Assembly (NCBI RefSeq): GCF_021018895.1
Contig: NC_079387.1
Coordinates: 4,905,583-4,969,582, forward strand
Source: Seriola aureovittata
Taxonomy: Eukaryota > Chordata > Actinopteri > Carangiformes > Carangidae
Length of the DNA: 64,000 nucleotides
Reading direction: 5' to 3'
The notes below the pieces were generated by a model. The model was not told the DNA's origin. It made no database searches and worked only from the letters and a program-made list of their open reading frames with translations. Position numbers and translations under genes: made by a program. Positions 38,601-64,000 of this stretch are shown here, piece by piece (within the stretch, counting starts at the first letter, position 1; every line of letters begins with the position of its first letter).

Positions 38601-41600
38601 ATTTTATAAAGTTTTGTCTTTTCAGATTTCATGTACTTGCAGCATCAAACGCACATGTACTCAGGAAGATTGTGCAAGCAGGTTATTAGCAGATACTGAG
38701 CACATCCATGGTTCCCAGAGAATGTACCGTTTCCATCACATTCCCCTGGCACCCCACATTTATTTGTTCCAACCAATCGAACATGTTTTGGGAATAATGA
38801 ACACTAAAGCGACTAGAGGTCACTAATGAAGCTTAGGCTTATGAAAAAATGTCAAATATCAGTAGCACTGAAGTTGACAAACACAAAACATTAAGTTTGA
38901 TAAGTTTTGGTGTGATTGCTCAGGGATTTCATAAGTTTGTGAACTGCAAAATTTGAGTGCCGTCTGTTTCTCCATCATAATTTTACCCCTTTCTTTCTGT
39001 TCCTAAGATTCAAAGGATGATTGCAACAGTTACGCCACAACAGGAGGGAACTTTACGGTGCTCCTTAACCACAAACTGACCAACCAAGAAAAATTGAGAT
39101 GGAAGCAAGACACTACTGTAATCTTTAATCAAGGACCATCGAAGTCGGGCATCAGTGTTACCACAGGGAGCAAGAATGATATCCATCCAAATGGATCCTT
39201 GAGGCTCACGAATCTTAAGAAAAACCAGGAAGGGACCTACTACCCGGAGGTTTACACAGCTGAGGGAAAGGCAGTACAAAATTTAAAGAAGACAATTCTA
39301 TGTGTATACGGTAGGTAACAACAGATTAGAAGAACACTTCCTGTTTTTCTCGCTATATATATCTTATTTGCATTCCTCTTCATGACTTGACCTTATCTGT
39401 CATATCATTGTTGGTGTGTTGTGATGCATCAGATTATCGATATAAAGTGCAGTCATCACAAGACTACTTTTGGTTTAATATCATGTCATTAGTTCATATC
39501 GCATCTGTTTTCATGTTATGATAATTACAGTGTTTTTAAATGTATAATGAGCACTACTTCAAATAATGGTTGATCTAATCAAATCTACTCTACTCAGATC
39601 CTGTCCCGACACCTCATCTGACGGCTAAATGTCAAAAATCCAAAGTCGAATATACCTGCACTGTTGGTTCGGTGAGAACAAATGTCCAATATGTTTTATT
39701 TACAAAGTAGTGAGGGCCTTGTGACAGGGTAAAAGCCAGGAAAAATAAAAAGTACAAAAATATTCTCTTTCTTTCCATGCACAAGTTGAATGTCGATTGA
39801 TTTTATTTCTATTGTTTTTATTTGAGTTGGAGTTTGTAGCATGAGTGGCAGCTGATTATGGGCCATTCTAGGCACAATGCATTGATAGTCTTGGGACCCT
39901 GAGATGTGGTCTAGATTTTTTTTGTCAAACTGCTGTTTCCAAGGTCAACACTCCACCATTTTTGCACATGTTGTTTTGACGCTTGAGATCTACAGATGCA
40001 CATGGCCTCCAAACAACAAGGAAACATTTGCCTTATCGAAATAAAAGGCCTGAGAAAGAGTCTCACACTGTAAAAAATACAATGTTTGTACTAGACAGGT
40101 CTTTTTTGTTATACTCTACATATCCTCGTGATGAACTTCTAATCTATCCATTAATGATATTTTTACGCAGAAGCAAGATGGTCTCATTTTTGAATGGCTT
40201 CAGAACGACAAGCCGTTGGAAAAGAAAACCACTAAAACTCTGTTACTAGACCTCAAACAGGCGCAAAAAGGTTCCGTCAAATGCAAAGTCTCCAACAAAG
40301 CCAGCAATACGACCAGTAATGCTACTGAACAACCATGCAAGACCGGTGGTAAGTATTATCCATTGGTTACTATAGCCATGTCTTTCTAGTCTGTCATACA
40401 CAATGGGATATTTGCCTCACATTTGATGGAAATCACTTTGTTTGATTGAATGTGGTGTCACCTAGAACTGATAGGACAGTACTGATGAGAACTGCTAAAT
40501 ATTGAACAGGTTATCTGAACCCCTTAATTTGAATTATAAGGAGACATTTTGATTTTCGTTTTGAGATCCTTTCCCGATTATTGCATCTATCAATTGTCAT
40601 AGGATTGATGCAGCGTATGTGTCGCTTTCAACCTGTTGTCCTTTGGTTGGATACATTACAGGACGATTACTTAAAAACTTTCAAAAAGGTTAATTATGTT
40701 TCCTCTCCCCCATCTTTCCTCCTTAAGGCTTTGTTCTCCCTGACAAAATATGGGGATATAGTGTCTGGATTTTCGTGGGCAGTGGAGGAGGTATGTTTGC
40801 TCATCTGTGTAGCTCCATGGGTTAAGTATGTCTGTATTTTTTATCAGGTTGTATACAGTGATGCATCTCTTTTACTTTCCAAATCTGTCCTCACAGCATA
40901 ATGGATGTGGTTAAATAAAAACACTGTGACATTAATCTTGTAGGAATTACATCAGATTGAAATATGCAATTGTTGATTTTTACATTACATTAAATTTGTT
41001 CATTTGGCAGAATCTTTTATCCAAAGGGACTTTTCATGCCTTATACAAATTATTCTTATTTTCCATTCTCATCAGGTATTGTTCTGGTGCTGATTATCAC
41101 CACCATTGTTTGCTGTCTTTGGGCCAAGCGGAGAAAAAGCTTGCAACTGAAGGGTAAGAGTTTTTTTTCTTGGTAGATTGGTTGTTTTTGTATGGCTGTC
41201 ACATTTCTTATGAAAGCCAATGTAGATTATTTATCATATGTATCAATACAAAATATAGACATAGATTAAAAACTAAGAACTTACTCTTGCCGAAATAGTA
41301 AAGATAAAGGTAATCCAGCAGCAACCCATCATCTGTTCTAATTTTCAGATGAGGAGGAGCTCCGCTTGGGGTGGACCAATACTCAGCAACCACACCAGCA
41401 TGATCGTCATCAGCATAATCATCCACCCGATCATCCTCACCACCACCACCACCATCAGCAGCAGCAGCCGGCCGGCCACACTGGTCCTCGCCAACACCGC
41501 ACCAAACAGCAGCGTCCCAGAGCCCCCGAGCCCACCAACGGTCAACCTCAGCCCACCCCCAGGAGAGCTGCACAGGTAGGAGGTTAAAGTGGATCTACTC

Positions 41601-41894
41601 CTGCCTCGCAAAGTCTGTGAAGGTTGAACTTTTAGGGGACATTTAAATTTGTAAGCAGTTGAAAACACGAGCAGTCAGATGAAAACTGTCAGAAGATTAT
41701 TACAGCATATGTTCAGTAGTATTTAAACAGCAGGTCTTTAGCATCAAAGTGCAGGCGGACTGCTGGTTACCAGTGTCTGACACTTGTTGTTCCCTTCCCT
41801 TCAGACCCCCAGACCAGTCGTTAATGATGATGACGAGCAGCCTCCTCCTCTTCCTCAGCCGAGGAAGAAAGCTCCCAAAACACCAAGAATGTGA
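35571..41894 (+). CDS. cd2: CD2-like adhesion receptor (complete, eight coding exons, 364 aa)
   Basis: Type I membrane protein of the CD2/SLAM immunoglobulin superfamily, expected on T and NK cells. Exons: 35571-35652, 39008-39310, 39598-39671, 40171-40348, 40728-40790, 41076-41153, 41349-41575 and 41805-41894. All have GT/AG borders and phases that fit, giving 364 codons plus stop (human CD2 has 351). Order: signal peptide; V-type domain 1 without the usual B-F cysteine pair (as in CD2); C2-type domain 2 with four cysteines in the CD2 pattern (AKC, YTC, VKC, QPC); one transmembrane helix; basic anchor KRRK; tail beginning DEEELRLG (human NDEELETR) with PPLPQPR near the end (human PPLPRPR). 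The downstream neighbour ptgfrn is also the neighbour of human CD2 at 1p13. Potential N-glycosylation sites include NFT, NGS, NTT and NAT. Orthology is supported by sequence pattern and synteny, not by a search. Confidence 0.87.
39008..39310 (+). CDS. cd2: cd2 exon 2, membrane-distal V-type Ig domain
   Basis: Acceptor tcctaag before 39008, donor TACG|gtaggt after 39310, phase 1-1 as usual for Ig exons. Contains LRWKQDTTVIF (C strand with Trp), NGSLRLTNLKKNQEGTYY (D-E-F region) and VYTAEGKAVQN (F-G turn; human CD2 has IYDTKGKNVLE). No cysteine stands at the F-strand position (GTYYPEVY), as in human CD2 domain 1. Two other cysteines lie at the very start (DDC) and end (ILC). Confidence 0.9.
39598..39671 (+). 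CDS. cd2: cd2 exon 3, first part of C2-type domain
   Basis: Acceptor tactcag before 39598, donor TTCG|gtgaga after 39671, phase 1 in and phase 0 out. Encodes DPVPTPHLTAKCQKSKVEYT and CTVGS, with the first two of four domain-2 cysteines. Human CD2 reads ISWTCINTTLTCEV here. Confidence 0.82.
40171..40348 (+). CDS. cd2: cd2 exon 4, second part of C2-type domain
   Basis: Acceptor ttttacgcag before 40171, donor CCGGTG|gtaagt after 40348, phase 0 in and phase 1 out. Encodes FEWLQNDKPLEKKT, GSVKCKVSNKASNTTS and ATEQPCKTG. The spacing of the last two cysteines matches human FKCTAGNKVS...VEPVSCPEKG. Confidence 0.88.
40728..40790 (+). CDS. cd2: cd2 exon 5, stalk and start of membrane helix
   Basis: Acceptor tccttaag before 40728, donor GGAG|gtatgt after 40790, phase 1-1, 63 bases. 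Encodes FVLPDKIWGYSVWIFVGSGG; the GSGGG run corresponds to GICGGG of human CD2. Too short to show as an ORF, but phases and homology agree. Confidence 0.78.
41076..41153 (+). CDS. cd2: cd2 exon 6, transmembrane helix and basic anchor
   Basis: Acceptor tctcatcag before 41076, donor AAGG|gtaaga after 41153, phase 1-1, 78 bases. Encodes IVLVLIITTIVCCLW, then AKRRKSLQLK as stop-transfer anchor. CC near the cytoplasmic side could be palmitoylated (inference). Confidence 0.85.
41349..41575 (+). CDS. cd2: cd2 exon 7, His/Gln/Pro-rich cytoplasmic tail
   Basis: Acceptor tttcag before 41349, donor CACAG|gtagga after 41575, phase 1 in and phase 0 out. Starts DEEELRLGWTNTQQPHQHD, then a stretch with six consecutive His and four Gln, then Pro/Arg/Gln-rich sequence ending TPRRAAQ. 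The overlapping reading frame from ATG at 41349 is out of frame with the gene and was not used. Confidence 0.85.
41805..41894 (+). CDS. cd2: cd2 exon 8, C-terminus with PPLPQPR motif and stop
   Basis: Acceptor cttcag before 41805, phase 0. Reads TPRPVVNDDDEQPPPLPQPR, then KKAPKTPRM and TGA at 41892-41894. PLPQPR fits the PxxxPR ligand type for CD2AP/CIN85 SH3 domains. A further donor (gat|gtgagt at about 41900) and acceptor (ctccag at 42041) suggest a small intron within the 3' UTR. Confidence 0.83.
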   Translation, partial: TPRPVVNDDDEQPPPLPQPRKKAPKTPRM

Positions 41895-44308
41895 CACGAT
41901 GTGAGTCTTGCAGTTTATAAAAACTTAATCACTCCTCTTTTTATCTGGGTTCACCGAGGTCCTCTATTTTCTTAATTTTCTTTCCCAATTTACCTCTCCT
42001 CACGTCTCCTCCCTTTTTCTCTACTGGCATTTCTGCTCCAGTGAAGAAGATCAATTCATCCACACGCAGTGGAGGACGAGCTGAATTAAATCACATCACT
42101 GCGTTTGGGTGTTAAACGTCATGATGTGATCAGAATGTGGTGAAAATCAATTTGAAATTTACTCTTTTTATCAAGTAATTTATAATCTCTCAGGCAAATT
42201 AAAAAATGCTTGTTAGCGCTGAACTCAAACTATGAATCTTCATAAGCTTCAGTTTTATGATACATGATAACATGATGGTCAAACTTCGAATGATCCAATG
42301 TGTTTTTTTGGTTTTATAGTCCTCATAATCTTGTATTTATTTTCTATTAACTATTAAACTCTTTCTTTTTCCTCTCAAGATATTAAACTTTTAAACTATC
42401 TCATTATTACAACTTAAAAAAATTAAACACAGACAAAAAACATTTAACTTTGTGTGAGGAGCAGTTTCCTTTCTCCTCTTTTCCTCATTAGTTTTTGCTC
42501 TCTTCTCCTTTCTCTTAAGGAAGAGAGGAAAGACTCCATGATGAAACAGATTTGAGAAACTGTGAGGTATTAAAGGCCATTATTGCAAAATAATGAGGCA
42601 TAAAGGTTATATACTCAAACTATTTTTCAGAGTGCTCTATAAAGGGGTTTTTATAATTTGTAGTATTTTTTTTTTGATAAGTCATCTTCTTTATACTTGA
42701 GTAAAAAAATGAGTACATTTCAGGAAACTCCATCTGTTGAGGAAGACCATAAGGTTCCAAGATGCCCAGGGTATCTATTTCCCTCTGTTTCCAGTCTTTA
42801 CGCCAAGTTAAGCCAAGCAGTCGCTGGCTGAAAGTGAATAAGCGGATTTCCCTGAATGTCTGTTCAGCATCTTGTTTCCTATTGTTTTTTTCTGTATTTT
42901 TTTTTACTGCAACTTGAGGAAACATGAGTGTGGTTTGCCACCAGGTCACTGCAGAGTATCCAACATGCTTGATTTTTATACACAATAGTTCATTTCCAGT
43001 CATGCTGCAGAAAAGAATGTCAGCTGAAATGTTTTCATTGTGAGAAGCACATTAAATCTTAAAAATACAAACTTTTTTTATGTATACTTATCTGCAGTTG
43101 TTTATAATGATGTTTTTTGTATTTATGTTTTGAATTGATAAAGGAACTGTTGATGTCTTTAATGAATCACAGAGAAATAGGTCTCTGTACCAGACAAACT
43201 TATGTTCTGAAAACACAGGCAAGTTTACCTGTTCATAACATAAATGTCATACATGTAATACCATAAAGAAAACATACTAGATAACAAAATCATTCAAGCC
43301 TGCATTCATCTTTAATTTATCTGTACTGTCTTACTAGGGCATTTACATTGTATGTATCCAATTATGTACTCTTAGTGTGAAAACATCAATGCAAATTGTG
43401 AAGTTTTCAAATAAATGATGTGATAAATAACAAAATTATGATGTGAGTTTCCAGCTTAATATGAGTGGGTGAAACGAATGTTTCAAACAGCATCATTTTC
43501 ACTTCTGCAGCTGTTTTTTTCAGGCGGAAGGCACTGAGCAATGCAGGCAGGCGGTGTGTGCGTGTGTGCGTGTGACTGTGTGACAGTCATATCCTGTGTG
43601 TTTTTGCTGAAAATGTGTTTGTGGTTTTGAGTGTTGATCGCACTTGTAGTGAGCTACTGCTAAGTGCAAGATTATCTGTTACTTTTTATTTTCTCTTGAT
43701 ATAATGTGCTCTTGTCATAAAACAGGAAGTGTATGTGCACCAAATTATTAACAGGGGAGGTGTGTAAAATGCCACTGCATTATGCATTATTCTAGTGTTT
43801 TGTTTTTTGTTTCTTGTTTTTTTTTTGTTAGGCTCATTTTGTATTTTGCTTCTTATCTACCTCGTTTATTTCAGGATCAATGTGACTTGGCAGCTATAAG
43901 ACTGCGATTTCCCATCGGGGTTCATTAGCAAGGTCCTCTATTTCAATAAAAGAAACTGGTTTTTAATCCACAGCTATTTATAACTGCCAATAATATGCAG
44001 GTATGATGGATGGATGGATGTTTAAAAAGGAAAGATACAATGTAAAAACATCCACTTATGAGAAGAAGAAAACCCCCACAAGATTCTGTATTTATCCATT
44101 AGATCCACTAGATGGAGCTCCAGCTCTATGTTGAAATTTGGTTTCAATAATCAGCAGTCAAAGCTTTCTCTTTCACTAATGTGCAATGTAGTGTCTCCAT
44201 GTATTTTGATTCTTTAAAAGACCTTCAATTTTGTCGGCTCATGAAACTTTCAAACTTGCATTATCTCATCCTCAGAATCAGCTTTTGTCTTTAGTTGTGA
44301 TAAGTATT
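41895..44308 (+). other. 3' UTR / downstream region of cd2, no other gene
   Basis: AT-rich non-coding DNA. Possible polyadenylation signals AATAAA occur near 43411 and 43945, and ATTAAA at several places from 42351. I see no protein-like ORF; the 127-codon reverse ORF at 42620-43003 has no recognisable motif or splice support. Confidence 0.55.
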
Positions 44309-44364
44309 ATCAGGTATATTCATATGTATAGATACACACACACATACATATGAATATTCCTGAT
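44309..44364. repeat. Inverted repeat with 21-base arms (hairpin)
   Basis: The left arm 44309-44329 and right arm 44344-44364 are complementary at 20 of 21 positions (a T-T mismatch at 44315/44358). The 14-base loop contains an AC run. The first 19 paired bases are caggtatattcatatgtat on the left and its complement on the right. Followed by an AT tract at 44369-44435. Confidence 0.85.
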
Positions 44365-44368
44365 TCCA

Positions 44369-44435
44369 CATATATATATATATATTTATATATATATATA
44401 TATTCATATATATATTTATATAATCATATATATTA
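44369..44435. repeat. (AT)n-rich tract
   Basis: Alternating AT with occasional TTT and CAT interruptions, directly after the hairpin. Confidence 0.9.
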
Positions 44436-45038
44436 TTTCTGTTAAAACAGCTGATTAGTTTCTTCAGTATTCTTCAACTTTAAGTTTTACAGCTTTGACC
44501 AAGTGTACAGACGATTAACCATCAGGGGACACAGTAAAAGTAGCACTACTTTTACTTCCTGTTCATTTTCATTCAAATCTTTCTTTATCTTACTTTTCCT
44601 CTCACTAAAAATTACCAGTGAAACCCAACTTTCAAAAAGTTATACTAATGTGCTGTTGCTATTACTACAACAAAACCTAAAAACTACAGCTACAAAAATT
44701 CAAGCTTGGAAATATAAAAACAGGGTATAGGGTATTTGTCCTGCTGCTTTGATGTTAGATTTTGATATTAACTGTTGGTTTTAGTTTTCTGACTGTGTTC
44801 TGACCTGATAGACTTATCGCTTTATTGTTTGTCTGCATCTTTCTTACTGTAAAAAAGTCTCAAGTGATTTGGAGTTTAGTGGTTTATGGTCTTAAATGCA
44901 TCGTATCTGAGGTGGTTGGCAGTGACTTGTTTGAAATAAAAGGCTGTTAGTCCATTAAAACCAGATCCAGTGCCAAGAATCCATGACCTAGTTAATGACT
45001 GATAGGGGAGTATAAGGCAGTCAGATAAGACGGTGTCC

Positions 45039-45040
<2 letters not shown>

Positions 45041-45102
<62 letters not shown>
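45041..45102. repeat. (GT)n microsatellite
   Basis: About 60 bases of GT dinucleotide between cd2 and ptgfrn. Confidence 0.97.
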
Positions 45103-45103
<1 letters not shown>

Positions 45104-45599
45104 GTTTAAACAGATGTTGTGTGACAACAGATGCTACTGTGTGGAGACCACATGCAGTAGTAGGCTCACATACGCATTTTAAAAAAAGGATAGTCAAATG
45201 TATCACAGCATGAAGTGTTAACCTTTGACCCTGAGGTTACAAACCCAAATGTCCCACCTCCTCCTGCTCCTGTCTGTGTTGAACTTTGCCCTGCCCGGTC
45301 GGTCTGTGTAAATACGCAGCGTGGGTTCTGGACAGTAACTGACAACAGGAATGTGTCATGCTTGAAAAGGCAGCCTGCAAGGAAAATGAAAATGAAAACT
45401 TGGGAGATACTTGCATTGCAATGTCATGCAAGACCCACCTCCATCTCTTCTTCTATGGTAAATAAATAAACTCCTTAACCCATCACCACTCCCCTTTGTA
45501 CTCTTATACTCATGGAGGGTGGGCTTCATCTTCTGTCCCAATGAGAATAAACAGAGAGCAGCTCCAAACCTCGGTGAAGGTGGTGCGTGTATTGTGTCA

Positions 45600-46358
45600 C
45601 TGCAGAAGTGACAGTGTCCGCAATATACAAATTACCTCCCTTACAATAAACTGAGTTCAACTTGTTACACTTCAAATAAAATGAAACACACTCAAATTCA
45701 AACCCCCAAGAGGACTAAACATCTAAGTCAGACTTAATATCTTCTCCTTTAATGTAACCACCAGACTTTCATTTCCTTTCCTTCAAAAACCCACAGACAT
45801 GTTTGTGTATTTTTTTATTTTTGTCCGTACTGGTTAGAACTGGTTGTTTTAGACAGTATTTCCCATATGACTTACATTCATATATGTCAATATCAGTTAG
45901 CTTTTACAGTCTGTTAATAGTTTTGTTAGTGTATTTATATATTTTTTTAGTGAGGCATTTCTGAAGCCACCTACCACCTGTTGGTGATGAGCTGAGTGAC
46001 ACTTATTGTTAGTGAGAGGTTGAAAAGGCTATTACACATTGAAGAAGTCAGCTGAAGCTGAAACATATGTGCATGTTATTCCCTTGTGCTGAACGTAGAC
46101 ACAATATTTACTGTGCATGCTCATGCCCCAGCTGGTAGAAGCGTTCTGATGTTGCAGATCTTGTGACCTTTAAAGCAAACAGGTCTATCAATAAAGAAAT
46201 AGCTCACTGTGGAGATTAGTAAACCATTGCACAGGCTGTTTGAGGACTAATATAAATTGTCCCAGGCTCTAAAATGTACATACTGTCATCTGACACCAAA
46301 TATTAACCTGCAGATGATGAGAGAATGAAACACATTTACTTTAACCTTTATTATGCAG
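45600..46358 (+). repeat. Repeated block, copy A (upstream of ptgfrn)
   Basis: Starts ctgcagaagtgacagtgtcc and ends ttaacctttattatgcag. It is clearly similar over its whole length to 48299-48926 in the same orientation, for example cttctcctttaatgtaacca and acatatgtgcatgttattcc are shared exactly. It contains about 130 more bases than copy B, mostly one internal stretch around 45810-45940. Confidence 0.88.
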
Positions 46359-46509
46359 ATGGATTATAAGAAAGTGTGCATCATATCAGAGGTGGTGCAC
46401 ACTGACTAACATCTGACATAAAGACTAATATCAGCTCCTGAAACACTGTGGCAGAGCCAGATTGATATGGGAGTCTCTCTCTCCACCTGGGACCTCCCTT
46501 CCCTCCACT

Positions 46510-46539
46510 CCTCCTCCAGACCGTCACCTAACTTCCGGC

Positions 46540-46579
<40 letters not shown>

Positions 46580-46906
46580 GGCTCTATCAGCCCCCCTCTC
46601 CCTCTCTATCCGTTTCGCCCCCCATTCCCATACACTCATTAAACCGGCTCAGTGTCAGTGTGTGGACCATGCAAACGACCCCGTCGGGATTCGGACTCGG
46701 TTTTACAGGATTAGGAACCAAGGTGTGCGTCCGTTTGGCTTTGTGGCTCCGCCCGGTGTGCGGTGCGGACTGATTGCACACATCTGAGAGTTTTATTGGC
46801 TTGCCCGACAGCGGCGGGAGAGGACTGGTCTATACCCCACACATAGGACAAAGGGAACCAGGGGACATTAAAGGAAAAAAAAAGATAAGATTGGAAGAAG
46901 AGTGGG
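46510..46906 (+). promoter_or_regulatory. ptgfrn: Putative ptgfrn promoter and 5' leader
   Basis: GC- and CpG-richer than its surroundings, with a CT run at 46541-46577, an inverted CCAAT box (attgg at about 46796) and gcggcggg-like sequence. It lies directly upstream of the signal-peptide exon. A 34-codon upstream ORF (46669-46773) lies inside it. The transcription start cannot be fixed. Confidence 0.4.
46541..46577. repeat. (CT)n microsatellite in promoter region
   Basis: About 37 bases of CT dinucleotide, roughly 330 bases before the ptgfrn start codon. Confidence 0.95.

Positions 46907-64000
<17,094 letters not shown>

Noticed and set aside
41349..41587. ORFs in the other frames over the cd2 tail exon
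   Set aside because: The frame fixed by the splice phases of the flanking exons continues DEEELRLG and ends in phase 0; the others do not join with the gene.
42620..43003. 127-codon ORF on the minus strand downstream of cd2
   Set aside because: No recognisable domain, low-complexity Lys/Asn-rich end, in the probable cd2 3' UTR region.

Overview
The window looks like nuclear DNA of a ray-finned (teleost) fish. It has short coding exons with GT/AG introns, many CA/GT, GA/CT and GATA microsatellites, and degenerate copies of interspersed repeats whose ends I recognise from teleost genomes. I cannot name the species. Four protein-coding genes are supported; nearly all the rest is intron or intergenic DNA. 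Exon joins were worked out by hand from reading phase, splice sites and remembered family sequence, not by alignment.

Left part (1-9.5 kb, + strand): the last nine coding exons of fam184a, a long coiled-coil protein. The gene starts outside the window and stops at 9494. Its C-terminal tail contains an unusual proline-rich exon. From 14.2 to 16.5 kb lie a promoter-like segment and two tiny exon-like ORFs without an identified gene. At 17.1 kb on the - strand is a complete phospholamban (pln) coding sequence of 53 residues. The fam184a/pln neighbourhood and opposite orientation match human 6q22.

Middle (17.3-35.5 kb): about 18 kb in which I found no coding sequence. It holds microsatellites, repeat relics and a quasi-periodic block at 28.9-29.55 kb.

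Right part (35.5-64 kb, + strand): a complete eight-exon cd2-like gene (T-cell/NK adhesion receptor; 364 codons), with a cysteine-free V-type core, a four-cysteine C2 domain, a transmembrane helix and a tail rich in His, Gln and Pro. It is followed by the first five coding exons of ptgfrn (EWI-F/CD9P-1, a tetraspanin partner), which runs off the right edge. The cd2-ptgfrn pair matches human 1p13. The window therefore joins two blocks that lie on different human chromosomes.

The genes do not form one pathway. fam184a is a coiled-coil protein of poorly known role, pln regulates the SERCA calcium pump in heart muscle, and cd2 and ptgfrn are immunoglobulin-superfamily surface proteins. The most interesting points are the cd2 tail and cysteine arrangement, the loss of the Thr17 site in pln, a ~0.7 kb repeated block on both sides of ptgfrn exon 1, a 21-bp-arm hairpin at 44.3 kb and the promoter-like segment at 14.3 kb. 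No obvious new multi-gene system is present.
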